Assembly: GCA_035288045.1 (NCBI GenBank)
Contig: DATEBA010000034.1
Span: 1-41,402 of the forward strand
DNA length: 41,402 nucleotides
Direction of reading: 5' to 3'
Source of the DNA: DATEBA01 sp035288045
GTDB lineage: Bacteria; Actinomycetota; UBA4738; HRBIN12
Positions 1-8,686 of the stretch are shown here, in pieces (position 1 is the stretch's first letter; every line of letters starts with the position of its first letter). The notes under the pieces are model-generated. The model was not told where the DNA came from. It made no database searches and saw only the letters and a list, made by a program, of their open reading frames with translations. The position numbers and the translations under genes were made by a program.

Positions 1-2174
1 TGGCAGCGGTAGCTCCGCCGCGCTCCCGGCCGGGGCGAGGCCCGCCTTGGGCAACCGCCCTGTTCGCCTTCGCCGGCCTGGCCTCTCTCGGCGCGGGGCT
101 GGAGGGGCTGCGGCTGGCGCGACTGGACGGCTCGGCGCTCCTTCGGCTCGCTCCCCTGCGGGTGGAGGTCCTCGCGACGCTCGGCAGCGATCCCTCGCCC
201 GGGCGGTTCGGGTGGAGCGCCGTGGCGACGGTGGTAGAGGTCCGCACGTACGACACGGCCGCGCGGCTCCGCGAGCCCGTCTGGATCCGAGGAGGCGACG
301 AGCCGCCGGGCGCTTCCCGAGGCGACCTCGTCCGGATCGTGGGTTCGGTGCTTGCCCCCGACGCGGGGTTCGCGGGCTACCTGGGCTCCCGCAACATCGC
401 CGTCGAGATCCGCGTGGAGGTCGTGGAGCGGATCGGTCCGGCGCCCAACCCGTTCCTGCGCGCGGCGGTGTCCCTCCGGCGGTCCTTAGGCGACTCGATA
501 CGTAGGCTCTTGCCCGATCGCGAGGCCGGGCTGCTGCTGGGGCTCGCTCTCGGCGACGACTCCGGCCTCGATCCGGAGACCGAGCGCGACTTCCGGGCGA
601 CCGGCATGTCCCACCTCCTCGTCGTGTCGGGCGGGAACGTCGCGATGGTGCTCGCGCCGGTGGTGGTGGCGGCGGCCGCGCTCCGCGCGCGATCGCGAGT
701 GAGATTCCTCGTCGGGCTCGGCACCGTGGCCTTCTTCGTCGCGATGACCGGGGCAGAGCCCTCTGTGCTCAGGGCCGGGCTTATGGCCGGGCTCGGTCTC
801 TTCGGCGTGTTCGCGGGGCGTCCACGGAGCAGCGCGACCACGCTTGCCGGTGCCGTGCTCGTGCTCCTCCTGTTGGATCCCTCGCTTGGTAGATCGGTGG
901 GGTTCCAGCTCTCCGTCTCGGCTACCGGAGGTATGGTCGCACTGGCGACGCCGATCGCCGAGCGCTTGTGGTTCCTGCCGAAGCCGGCGGGGCTGGCGGC
1001 GGGCGCGACGCTCGCGGCCCAGGCCGCGGTGTCGCCGCTCCTGCTCTTCTACTTCCACGAGATCCCGCTCTCGACGATTCTCGCGAACGTCCTCGCGTTC
1101 CCGGCGGTATCGCCGGCGCTCCTTCTCGGCCTGGGCGCGGCCGGTGTTGGGACCCTGTCGGAGGACGTGGCCAGGATCCCCGCCGCCGCCGCTCAGCTCC
1201 CGCTCCGCTACCTCGAGCTGGTCGCGGATCGGCTCGCGAGGGCGGCGATCCCGTGGGTGACGTCGAGGGGCGGGGCCGTCGCACTGATCGGCGGAGCCGT
1301 TGCCTTCGTCGCACTTGTGTGGTGGCTCCGCCGTCGTAGAGGGCTCCCTCGAACGGTTCTACTGGTCACGGCGGTGGCGGTCCCCGGCTTCGTTTGGGCG
1401 TCGGCGCTGTCGGCCGGCCCGCCGGCGGGCCTCACCGTGCGATTCTTCGACGTGGGCCAGGGCGATGCGGCTCTCGCGGTCTCGCCGGCGGGAGCGACGG
1501 TGCTCGTGGACGGCGGCCCCGACCCCGGAGTCGTCGCGACCAAGCTGTCCGCCCTGGGGGTTCGGCGGATCGACGTGCTCGTCGCCTCGCACGCGCACGC
1601 CGATCACGTCGCAGGTCTGCCGGCCGTCCTGGCCCGGGTGGCCGTCGGGCTCGTGCTGGAGCCGGGCTGCCCAGATGAGGCGCCGGACTACGCGGAGTTG
1701 CTCGACGCGCTCGGGGACGAGGGGATCTCTGTGGCCCATCCGCGGGCGGGGGATTCCTTCGCCGTCGGTGACCTTCGCCTCGACGTTCTCGCGCCCACGG
1801 AGTGTTCGCCGGTGGACGACACGAACAACGACTCACTCGTGATCCGGCTGGTCCACGGCGAGGACACGGTGCTCTTCCCCGGCGACGCGGAGGAGCCCTC
1901 CCAGCAGGAGATCCTCGACGCGAGCATCCCCCTCGAGGTCGACGTTCTCAAGGTGCCACACCACGGCGGCGCCACGTCCTTGGAGGAGTTCCTCCGCGCG
2001 GCCTCGGCCGACCTGGCGGTCGTGAGCGTGGGCGAGAACGACTACGGTCACCCGGTGCCGGAGATCCTCGGGCAGCTTCGGGCGAGCGGCGCCCTGGTCG
2101 TGCGGACGGATCTCGTCGGCGACGCCGTGGTCGGCTTCGGGCCGGAGGGGCCGCTGCTAGCATCCGCGGGATGA
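1..2174 (+). CDS. comEC: ComEC/Rec2-family DNA uptake channel (5' end outside window)
   Basis: This is an inner-membrane competence protein thought to pass single-stranded DNA into the cytoplasm. The reading frame is open from the first bases of the window (first full codon at 3) with no ATG, GTG or TTG before the GTG at 162. That GTG lies inside the protein, because the codons before it already encode a hydrophobic membrane segment (about 54-110). The true start is therefore upstream of the window. In order there are a DUF4131-like region, a long multi-helix competence domain (about 480-1400), and a C-terminal metallo-beta-lactamase-like domain with the metal motif HAHADH at about 1590-1607. 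The last base overlaps the next gene in an ATGA junction, so comEC and holA are likely co-translated. The family assignment is firm, but activity in DNA uptake is inferred from the family. Confidence 0.93.
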   Translation, partial: AAVAPPRSRPGRGPPWATALFAFAGLASLGAGLEGLRLARLDGSALLRLAPLRVEVLATLGSDPSPGRFGWSAVATVVEVRTYDTAARLREPVWIRGGDEPPGASRGDLVRIVGSVLAPDAGFAGYLGSRNIAVEIRVEVVERIGPAPNPFLRAAVSLRRSLGDSIRRLLPDREAGLLLGLALGDDSGLDPETERDFRATGMSHLLVVSGGNVAMVLAPVVVAAAALRARSRVRFLVGLGTVAFFVAMTGAEPSVLRAGLMAGLGLFGVFAGRPRSSATTLAGAVLVLLLLDPSLGRSVGFQLSVSATGGMVALATPIAERLWFLPKPAGLAAGATLAAQAAVSPLLLFYFHEIPLSTILANVLAFPAVSPALLLGLGAAGVGTLSEDVARIPAAAAQLPLRYLELVADRLARAAIPWVTSRGGAVALIGGAVAFVALVWWLRRRRGLPRTVLLVTAVAVPGFVWASALSAGPPAGLTVRFFDVGQGDAALAVSPAGATVLVDGGPDPGVVATKLSALGVRRIDVLVASHAHADHVAGLPAVLARVAVGLVLEPGCPDEAPDYAELLDALGDEGISVAHPRAGDSFAVGDLRLDVLAPTECSPVDDTNNDSLVIRLVHGEDTVLFPGDAEEPSQQEILDASIPLEVDVLKVPHHGGATSLEEFLRAASADLAVVSVGENDYGHPVPEILGQLRASGALVVRTDLVGDAVVGFGPEGPLLASAG

Positions 2175-3103
2175 GCCGCGCTCCGGTGGTGCTTCTCTGG
2201 GGGGAGGATCCCTTCCTCCTTCGTGAGACCGCCCTCGGGATCCTGGAGTGGATCCTGCCGAGGGAGGTCGAGGGCGCCGAATGGCGCGGCGGCGAGACCG
2301 CGGACCTGTCGACGCCGTCTCTCTTCGGCGAGCGGCGGGCGCTCCTCGTCACCAACGCCCGGTCCCTGCCGGAGCACGCGCTGAAGGAGATCTCGTCCTA
2401 CCTCGGGAGCCCGGAGCCCGACTCGCCGCTGGTCCTGTGCGCTCGGGTCTCCGAGCGGACCAAGGCGCCGGCGACGCTCGTCAAGCTCGTTCAGGCGGTG
2501 GGGGAGGTCCGGGAGGTGAAGCTCGCTCGCAAGGACCTTCCAGGCTGGCTCGTGGACCGCGCCGGGAAGGGAGAGCTCGCGCTTGCGCCCGACGGCGCCG
2601 CGGCGCTCGTGGAGACGCTCGGCGAGGACGCTGCGACCCTCGACCAGGCTCTCCGGCAGCTGGCCTCGGCGTTCCCGGGCGAGCGGATCGGGCGCGAGCT
2701 GGTCGCCGAGCAGTTCAGCGGTCTGGGGGAGCAGCGGGCGTGGGACCTGTGCGACAAGGCTTTCGACCGAGACCTCTCCGGCGCGATACGCGCTCTTCGC
2801 TCGATGCTCGAGGCGCGTGAGGAGGGTCTCATGATCCTGGGCGCGATCGCCGCGCGGCTCCGCGATCTGCTCAAGGTGAGGGCGCTGCCCGACCGGATGC
2901 CCCCGGCGGAGCTCGCGAAGGCCGCCGGGCTCCGCTTCGACTGGCAGGCGAGGCGCTACCGGGAACAGGCGAAGCGGTTCTCGCTGGACGAACTTATCCG
3001 GCTGCACGGCCTGGTGACGGAGGCGGACAGGACGCTCAAATCCGGTGCCGGCGACGAGGTCGTGATGCCTGCGCTCGTGGCCGCGATCGCGGGCGAGGGC
3101 TGA
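2171..3103 (+). CDS. holA: DNA polymerase III delta subunit
   Basis: The protein (310 aa) is the clamp-loader subunit that opens the sliding clamp during DNA replication. The N-terminus has the typical opening VVLLWGEDPFLLRETA, followed by the AAA-like fold and a helical C-terminal domain. Length fits bacterial HolA (about 310-340 aa). The ATG at 2171 overlaps the comEC stop (ATGA), the arrangement expected for the common comEC-holA pair. A longer upstream reading frame exists but lies within comEC, so it was not used. The stop at 3103 is three bases from the end of the convergent rpsT gene. Confidence 0.93.
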   Translation: MSRAPVVLLWGEDPFLLRETALGILEWILPREVEGAEWRGGETADLSTPSLFGERRALLVTNARSLPEHALKEISSYLGSPEPDSPLVLCARVSERTKAPATLVKLVQAVGEVREVKLARKDLPGWLVDRAGKGELALAPDGAAALVETLGEDAATLDQALRQLASAFPGERIGRELVAEQFSGLGEQRAWDLCDKAFDRDLSGAIRALRSMLEAREEGLMILGAIAARLRDLLKVRALPDRMPPAELAKAAGLRFDWQARRYREQAKRFSLDELIRLHGLVTEADRTLKSGAGDEVVMPALVAAIAGEG

Positions 3104-3106
3104 TCC

Positions 3107-3376
3107 CTAGGCCTGCTCCATGCGCGCGGTGCTTGCGGCGAGCCGTGACTTGCGGCGGGCGGCGGTGCGCTTGTGGAGCACGCCCTTAGAGGCCGCCTTG
3201 TCGAGGGCGCGCGCGGCTGCGCGCAAGTCGGCCTGGGCCGCATCGGCGTCGGTCTCCGCGGCGGCCGCGCGGACCCTCTTGGCGGCCGTCTTCAGCGAGG
3301 TGCGCACCGCCTTGTTGCGCTCGCGTCGCGCTTCGTTCTGCTTGTTCCGCTTGATCTGGGACTTGATGTTGGCCAC
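3107..3376 (-). CDS. rpsT: 30S ribosomal protein S20
   Basis: This small basic protein (89 aa) binds 16S rRNA in the small ribosomal subunit. It begins MANIKSQIKRNKQNEARRER, the characteristic S20 opening, and ends with the Lys/Arg-rich HKRTAARRKSRLA segment. The start is GTG at 3376. A longer frame continues upstream inside lepA on the other strand, but homology begins at this GTG. A TAGACT hexamer on the minus strand (3390-3385) lies eight bases before the GTG, which suggests leaderless transcription. The gene is convergent with holA and divergent from lepA, an arrangement often seen for rpsT near holA and lepA. Confidence 0.95.
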   Translation of the reverse strand: MANIKSQIKRNKQNEARRERNKAVRTSLKTAAKRVRAAAAETDADAAQADLRAAARALDKAASKGVLHKRTAARRKSRLAASTARMEQA

Positions 3377-3384
3377 GGCGCTCG

Positions 3385-3390
3385 AGTCTA
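3385..3390 (-). promoter_or_regulatory. Putative -10 element of rpsT (leaderless)
   Basis: On the minus strand the sequence reads TAGACT, eight bases upstream of the rpsT GTG. It matches the actinobacterial TANNNT -10 pattern, and the transcript would then start at or very near the start codon. No convincing -35 is seen. Confidence 0.5.
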
Positions 3391-3424
3391 CCAGCCGGGC
3401 CGGCCGCGCTTGTGCCCGTACGAT

Positions 3425-5251
3425 ATGGCCCACGTGACAGACCAGGGCCGCATCCGGAACTTCTGCATCGTCGCGCACATCGACCACGGGAAGTCGACGC
3501 TGGCCGACCGCATGCTTGAGCTGACGCATGCCGTGCCCGACCGGGAGATGCGCGACCAGTACCTGGACAGCATGGACCTCGAGCGCGAGCGGGGGATCAC
3601 GATCAAGGCTCAGGCCGTCCGGCTCGCGCACGAGTCCCACGGCACGCGCTACGTGCTGAACCTGATCGACACGCCGGGGCACGTCGACTTCACCTACGAG
3701 GTCTCGCGCTCGCTCGCGGCCTGCGAGGGGGCGATCCTGCTCGTGGACGCGGCCCAGGGGATCGAGGCGCAGACGCTCGCGAACTTCCACCTCGCGCGAG
3801 ACGCGGGGCTCGTGATCGTGCCGACGGTGAACAAGATCGATCTGCCTCAGGCGGATCCCGACGAGGCGGCCCGCGAGCTCGCCGAGCTGATCGGAAGCGA
3901 CGTCGACAACGTTCTACGCGTCTCGGCGAAGAGCGGAGAGGGGGTGCCGGGGCTCTTGGACGCGGTGATCGCCCGCGTGCCGCCGCCCGATGGGTCACGC
4001 GACATGCCGCTCCGGGCGCTCATCTTCGACTCCATGTTCGACCCCTACCGGGGCGTCGTCGCCTACGTGCGGGTGGAGGAAGGCTCGCTGCCCTCGCGCG
4101 CCAAGGTCCGGTTGATGGCCGTGGGCCTCGACGTGGAGGCCGAGGAGGCCGGCGTCCTCGCGCCCCACCCGACGCCCGTGGCGGAGCTCGCGGCCGGCGA
4201 GGTGGGTTATCTCATGACCGGCGTGAAGGACGTGCGGCAGGCGCAGGTCGGAGACACCATCACGCTCGCCGGCAAGAAGCGCGCGCACGAGCCCCTCCCC
4301 GGATACCGGGAAGCCAAGCCGATGGTGTGGAGCGGCATGTTCCCAGCCGAGGGCGGCGACTACGGCGACCTCCGCGACGCGCTCGACAAGCTCAAGCTCT
4401 CCGACGCCGCGCTGCACTACGAGCCTGAGACCTCGAGGGCCCTCGGCTTCGGGTTCCGGTGCGGATTCCTCGGCCTGCTCCACATGGACATCGTGAAGGA
4501 GCGCCTTGAGCGCGAGTTCGATCTCGAGCTGATCGCTACGGCGCCGAACGTGGAGTTCCACGTGATCCGCGGCGGCGCCGTCACCGTCGTGCACAACCCG
4601 AGCGAGATGCCGGTTCCGGGAACCTACGACCGGATCGAGGAGCCGGTCGTCCTCGCCACGATCATCACCCCGAAGGAGTACCTCGGCCCCGTGATGGACC
4701 TCTGCCAGTCGCGCCGCGGCGAGCTGGTCGACATGAGGTACCTCTCGCCCGAGCGCGCGGAGATCCATTACCTGCTACCGCTCGCGGAGATCATCTTCGA
4801 CTACTTTGACCAGCTGAAGTCGCGCTCGCGCGGATACGCGTCGCTCGACTACGAACACTGGGGGTACGTAGAGGCCGCGCTCGTACGGGTCGACGTGCTC
4901 CTTCACGGCGAGCCGGTGGATGCGTTCTCCTCGGTCGTCCACCGCGAGAAGGCGTACCAGTACGGCAGGCAGATGGTGGAGCGACTTCGTGAGCTGATCC
5001 CGCGCCAGCTGTTCGACGTGGCGATCCAGGCGGCGATCGGCTCGCGGATCGTCGCGCGAGAGACCGTGAAGGCCAAGCGCAAGGACGTGCTCGCGAAGTG
5101 TTACGGCGGCGACGTGACGCGGAAGCGCAAGCTCCTCGAGCAGCAGAGGAAGGGGAAGGCACGGATGAGGCGCGTCGGCAAGGTCGACGTGCCGCAGGAG
5201 GCCTTCATCCAGGCGCTCCGTGTGGACCGGCGGGCGGAGTCCAAGCGATGA
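3425..5251 (+). CDS. lepA: Elongation factor 4 (LepA)
   Basis: This is a translational GTPase that acts on stalled or back-translocating ribosomes. The protein is 608 aa from the ATG at 3425. It shows the G1 motif AHIDHGKST, the switch II motif DTPGH, the NKID motif, and the LepA-specific C-terminal domain ending in KRKLLEQQRKGKARMRRVGK. Length fits the family (about 600 aa). The start is ambiguous. A TACGAT hexamer (3419-3424) directly abuts the ATG. If it is the real -10, transcription would begin close to the in-frame GTG at 3434, which gives an N-terminus (TDQGRIRNFCIVAHIDHG) equally typical of LepA. The last codon overlaps the hemW start (ATGA). Confidence 0.95.
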   Translation: MAHVTDQGRIRNFCIVAHIDHGKSTLADRMLELTHAVPDREMRDQYLDSMDLERERGITIKAQAVRLAHESHGTRYVLNLIDTPGHVDFTYEVSRSLAACEGAILLVDAAQGIEAQTLANFHLARDAGLVIVPTVNKIDLPQADPDEAARELAELIGSDVDNVLRVSAKSGEGVPGLLDAVIARVPPPDGSRDMPLRALIFDSMFDPYRGVVAYVRVEEGSLPSRAKVRLMAVGLDVEAEEAGVLAPHPTPVAELAAGEVGYLMTGVKDVRQAQVGDTITLAGKKRAHEPLPGYREAKPMVWSGMFPAEGGDYGDLRDALDKLKLSDAALHYEPETSRALGFGFRCGFLGLLHMDIVKERLEREFDLELIATAPNVEFHVIRGGAVTVVHNPSEMPVPGTYDRIEEPVVLATIITPKEYLGPVMDLCQSRRGELVDMRYLSPERAEIHYLLPLAEIIFDYFDQLKSRSRGYASLDYEHWGYVEAALVRVDVLLHGEPVDAFSSVVHREKAYQYGRQMVERLRELIPRQLFDVAIQAAIGSRIVARETVKAKRKDVLAKCYGGDVTRKRKLLEQQRKGKARMRRVGKVDVPQEAFIQALRVDRRAESKR

Positions 5252-6336
5252 CGGCCGGCATGTACGTCCACGTTCCTTTCTGCCTAACGCGGTGCGGGTA
5301 CTGCGACTTCAACGCCTACGCCGGGCTCGGGCATCTCGCGGGGCGGTACGTCGACGCGCTGCGGCACGAGGCGGAGCTCTGGGCGCCGTCGTGGACCGGG
5401 GAGCGGTTCGTGTCGATCTTCGTAGGCGGCGGTACCCCCACGACGCTGGACGCTTCGGCCCTCTCGGGGCTGCTGGACGCGATCCGGTCGCGGTTCGAGG
5501 TCGCCCCCGATGCGGAGGTCACCGTCGAGGCCAATCCGGACACGGTCGACGAGGCGAAGCACACAGCTCTCCTCGCGAGCGGCGTGACGCGCCTGTCGAT
5601 GGGCGCGCAGTCGTTCGATCCCACTGTGCTCGTTTCGCTGGAGCGAGTCCACTCGCCCGAGTCCGTTCGCCGCGCGTACTCGGCCGCGCGAGCGGCGGGA
5701 TTCTCGAACGTGAACCTTGACCTGATCTACGGCGCGAACGGGGAGACCCTGGAGTCGTGGCGCCGGACGCTGGAGGAGACGATCTCCCTTGGGCCCGAGC
5801 ACATCTCGGCATACGCGCTCACGATTGAGCCGACGGCCCCGCTCGGGCGCAAGGTCGCCGCGGGGCTCGCGCCGCCGCCCGACCCCGACCTGCAGGCCGA
5901 CATGTTCGAGCTGGCGTGCGAGTTGCTCGGGGCCGCCGGCTACGCGCATTACGAGGTGTCGAACTGGGCGAGGGCGGGCTTCGAGTGCCTGCACAATCTC
6001 GGGTACTGGCAGCGGCGCCCGTACCTCGGCCTGGGGGCCGGTGCGCACTCGTTCCGGGGGGAGAGGCGCTGGTGGAACGTGCGTCCGCCCGATCGGTACC
6101 TCGCCGAGGTCGAGGCAGGGCGGCTGCCGGTCGGCGGCGAGGAGCGGCTCACGCCGGATCAGGAGCGGTTCGAGCAAGTCTTCCTGCGGCTACGGACGTT
6201 CCGAGGGGTCCCCACGACCCGGGATGCGGCCGAGTTGGTCGAGGCCGGATTGCTCGTCCGCTCGAACGGACACCTGGTCCCTACCGAGCGCGGGATGCTC
6301 GTGCTTAACGAGCTCGTGTTGGCGCTAACGGCCTAG
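5248..6336 (+). CDS. hemW: HemW-like radical SAM heme chaperone
   Basis: The protein (362 aa) belongs to the family once annotated as oxygen-independent coproporphyrinogen III oxidase. HemW binds a 4Fe-4S cluster and S-adenosylmethionine and is thought to deliver heme to respiratory proteins. The cluster motif CLTRCGYC (CX3CX2C) lies near residues 12-19 and is followed by Asp-Phe. The extra cysteine of true HemN oxidases is absent, which favours HemW. The ATG overlaps the lepA stop, and the lepA-hemW pairing is common in Gram-positive bacteria. The 3' end overlaps by 4 bp the convergent propeller gene. Confidence 0.9.
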   Translation: MTAGMYVHVPFCLTRCGYCDFNAYAGLGHLAGRYVDALRHEAELWAPSWTGERFVSIFVGGGTPTTLDASALSGLLDAIRSRFEVAPDAEVTVEANPDTVDEAKHTALLASGVTRLSMGAQSFDPTVLVSLERVHSPESVRRAYSAARAAGFSNVNLDLIYGANGETLESWRRTLEETISLGPEHISAYALTIEPTAPLGRKVAAGLAPPPDPDLQADMFELACELLGAAGYAHYEVSNWARAGFECLHNLGYWQRRPYLGLGAGAHSFRGERRWWNVRPPDRYLAEVEAGRLPVGGEERLTPDQERFEQVFLRLRTFRGVPTTRDAAELVEAGLLVRSNGHLVPTERGMLVLNELVLALTA

Positions 6337-8090
6337 AACTCGAGGCGAGCTCCGCACAGACCCTCGCCCGTAGCGAACGACGGTGAAGCTCCGGGGCCCG
6401 TCGTCACCGGTTCCTCGAAGTCGCGCGTGCTCAAGACCTGGAGCTCGTCTGGGACCAGCCAAAGCGTCGTCTCGTGTGCCTTCCATACGGCGTCTGGCGA
6501 ATCGGGCGGGTCCTGATGGGCGAGCGTCGCGACAAGCACGCGCCCCTCGTGCCGGTTGTCACACCGGAGAGAGACCCAACTGAACCCGTCGCCGCCGAGC
6601 CAGAATTCGGCCATCTCGCCCGGCTCGAAGCCTCCCGCTGGGTCACCCGGTGGCGCGACCGTTGCGGCTGATATGAGCGTTCCGTCGTCGGAGACATCGT
6701 ACAGGCCGAGCCGGAGGATGCTGAAGTTTAGGTGCACGACGAGGAGCTCGTCGGAACCGTCGCCGTCGATGTCCGGAGCGGCGAACACACGACAGCCTTC
6801 CTCACAGAGCTCGACGTCGTGAACGAGCAGTCCGTCGCCCATATCCACTGCGACGGTGAACCGCTTCGGATCGAGCCCGATGTCTTCGCACGTCTCGCCT
6901 TCGAGCAAGGCGTAGAGGCCGTACGCGGTTTCGCCGAGCCCGTCGCCGTCGAAGTCGCCTTCGACGGTCGACACCGAGCACGCAGCCCCGAGGACCGTGC
7001 TCGCGTCGTGCGGCGATGACACGGGCTCGTCGGTCTTGAGCTGTGGCTCCTCCTCGAGGGCCGCCTGCTCGATAGGCACCGGGAGCCAGTCCGGAGATGT
7101 GCCGCTGTTCAGATACTGGTTCGTGGTGAGATGCGTCAGCTGGCGAGCGTCCGAGCCGTCGGCGTTCATGACCCACACTTCGAACTTGTGGGGACAGCCG
7201 CTCTCGGTGCAGTCCGCCGAGTGACGGGCGTCGTACGCGAACGCGATCATCGAGCTGTCGGGCGACCACGACGGGTCGAGGTAGAAGCCTCGGGTGGTCG
7301 TCAGCTCCCGAACGCTCGTGCCGTCGGCGTGCACCACGTAGATCCCGTCGTCTCGCGAGAAAGCGATCATGGAGCCGTCGGGGGCCCAGTCTGGGCGGTT
7401 CCCCTCGACGCCAAGTGGCGTTGGCTCGGTGTCGGGGTCGGGGTCCTTCACCAAGAGCCCCTCGGGGCCGCTGAAGACGATCGTCGAGCCGTCCGGCGAC
7501 CATGCCGGCCAACCCCCCTTCGCTATCCAGGTCTGGGTGATGCCGTCGACGTCCACCGTCCATATCCCGTCGTCGTCCATGAACGCGAGCATTGAGCCGT
7601 CAGGAGACCACGTCGGGTCGGTCCCCGAGTCCGTGAGGCGGCGCACGCTCGTTCCGTTGGCGTCCATCACGAGTATCCCGCCGGTCTTCTCGCGGGTGAA
7701 GGCGATCATCGATCCGTCGGGAGACCACTCCGGCGTCTCGGGCCACCCGACATCTGACCCGGGGACCATGCGGATCTCGCCGGTCGCCACGTCGACTGTG
7801 AACAGCGAGTACTCGGCGCCCGGATCCGGTAGGCGGCCGGAGAAGAGGATCCGTCCCTCACCCGCCGCCGCGGGCTCCGGCCCCGTTCCCGGACGGAAGG
7901 CGCGGATAAGGGCGTACGTGCCGAGGAGCGTGCCCGCGACGACCGCGATCGTGAGGAGCGCGATCCCCACCGGGCGCCGGCGAGCACGGCGGCGGTGCCG
8001 GGCGGCGACGCGCTCCACCACCTCGGTCGGATCGGTGGGCACGATCGAGCGATCGAGCTCTTTCCGGAGCCGCTCCTCAAGCTTCGTCAC
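6333..8090 (-). CDS. Membrane-anchored WD40/TolB-like propeller with FG-GAP-like repeats, partner of sigma factor (copy 1)
   Basis: The protein (585 aa) starts at GTG 8090 and overlaps the 3' end of the upstream sigma gene by 14 bp, with GGAGG ahead of it. Residues 1-39 are a charged cytoplasmic segment (LEERLRKELDR, then RRRARRR). Residues about 40-62 form one membrane helix, and the rest should be extracytoplasmic. At least five repeats of the type WSPDGSMIAF (about residues 105-300) resemble PD40/TolB propeller blades, and the matching DNA is visibly repetitive. Two Asp-rich motifs, DFDGDG (about 377) and DIDGDG (about 435), look like calcium-binding FG-GAP/VCBS repeats. The neighbour at 8687-10624 has the same architecture and a similar N-terminus. 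Pairing with a sigma gene suggests an anti-sigma/sensor role, but no classical anti-sigma domain was recognised, so the role is inference. Confidence 0.8.
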   Translation of the reverse strand: MTKLEERLRKELDRSIVPTDPTEVVERVAARHRRRARRRPVGIALLTIAVVAGTLLGTYALIRAFRPGTGPEPAAAGEGRILFSGRLPDPGAEYSLFTVDVATGEIRMVPGSDVGWPETPEWSPDGSMIAFTREKTGGILVMDANGTSVRRLTDSGTDPTWSPDGSMLAFMDDDGIWTVDVDGITQTWIAKGGWPAWSPDGSTIVFSGPEGLLVKDPDPDTEPTPLGVEGNRPDWAPDGSMIAFSRDDGIYVVHADGTSVRELTTTRGFYLDPSWSPDSSMIAFAYDARHSADCTESGCPHKFEVWVMNADGSDARQLTHLTTNQYLNSGTSPDWLPVPIEQAALEEEPQLKTDEPVSSPHDASTVLGAACSVSTVEGDFDGDGLGETAYGLYALLEGETCEDIGLDPKRFTVAVDMGDGLLVHDVELCEEGCRVFAAPDIDGDGSDELLVVHLNFSILRLGLYDVSDDGTLISAATVAPPGDPAGGFEPGEMAEFWLGGDGFSWVSLRCDNRHEGRVLVATLAHQDPPDSPDAVWKAHETTLWLVPDELQVLSTRDFEEPVTTGPGASPSFATGEGLCGARLEF

Positions 8091-8589
8091 GCCCGGTCAC
8101 CTCCTCGAGGTCGTGGTCTCCGAGCGCTCGCGCGAGGGAGGTGCGCGCTCGGTACAGGTCACTCTTGACGGTGCCTTCCGGGACATGAAGCGCGAAGGCG
8201 ATCTCGCGGACGTCGAGATCGAGGTAGTAGCGGAGCACGATTGCCTCCCTGTGACGGCGCGGCAGACCCGAGAGAGCGCGCTGGAGATCGACCCGCTCGC
8301 CGGCTTCCAGATCGACTCGCGTCACGTCGGGGGCAATGCGTTGCCGGGCGCGTCGCTCCGCTCGGAGCCTGCGGAGACCGCTCCTCGTCAGGTTCAGCGA
8401 CACCACCATCACCCACGCCTTCAGGGAATCGATGCGTTCCCCTCGGTCCGAGCGCTCCCACGCACGGGCAAGCGCCTCTTGCATCGCGTCCTCGGCCGCG
8501 GCACGGTTCCCGCAGATCGCCGCGAGCGCGCCGACGAGCCGCGGGTAGTCGGCCTGGACGAACTCCCGGATCGCGGACTCGTCGAGCAG
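8077..8589 (-). CDS. ECF-type RNA polymerase sigma factor (copy 1), probable CTG start
   Basis: The protein is 170 aa from the CTG at 8589. Region 2 is visible from IREFVQADYPRLV through AAEDAMQEALARAWERS. Region 4 follows as ALSGLPRRHREAIVLRYYL with the helix-turn-helix IAFALHVPEGTVKSDLYRAR. The only ATG in frame (8484) would delete half of region 2. The frame upstream is closed by TAA at 8601-8599, and between that stop and the conserved residues the only plausible start is CTG, preceded by AAGGAG with a 5-base gap. The paralogue at 10614-11153 aligns from the same point. It overlaps the propeller gene downstream, so both are probably one transcript. The regulon cannot be read from this window. 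Confidence 0.82.
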   Translation of the reverse strand: MLDESAIREFVQADYPRLVGALAAICGNRAAAEDAMQEALARAWERSDRGERIDSLKAWVMVVSLNLTRSGLRRLRAERRARQRIAPDVTRVDLEAGERVDLQRALSGLPRRHREAIVLRYYLDLDVREIAFALHVPEGTVKSDLYRARTSLARALGDHDLEEVTGRDEA

Positions 8590-8594
8590 CGCGG

Positions 8595-8600
8595 CTCCTT
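8595..8600 (-). promoter_or_regulatory. Strong Shine-Dalgarno deciding the CTG start of sigma copy 1
   Basis: On the minus strand this reads AAGGAG, five bases before CTG at 8589. It sits directly after (and overlaps) an in-frame TAA, so no upstream start in this frame is possible. Confidence 0.65.
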
Positions 8601-8686
8601 ACCGTGCGTCCACAGGGAAGACGCACCAAGCCTGCCATGCGTTGCAGGTCGCGGCGAGGATGTCCCACGAATCCGTTCGCGTCGCG

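Noticed and set aside
162..2174. Treating the GTG at 162 as the comEC start
   Set aside because: The frame is open to the first base of the window and already encodes a membrane helix before 162, so the gene begins outside the window.
3173..3424. N-terminal extension of lepA through the rpsT region
   Set aside because: It is the reverse complement of rpsT, and LepA homology begins after 3425.
8077..8484. Starting sigma copy 1 at the ATG 8484
   Set aside because: It removes half of the conserved region 2 that is present in frame upstream and in the paralogue.
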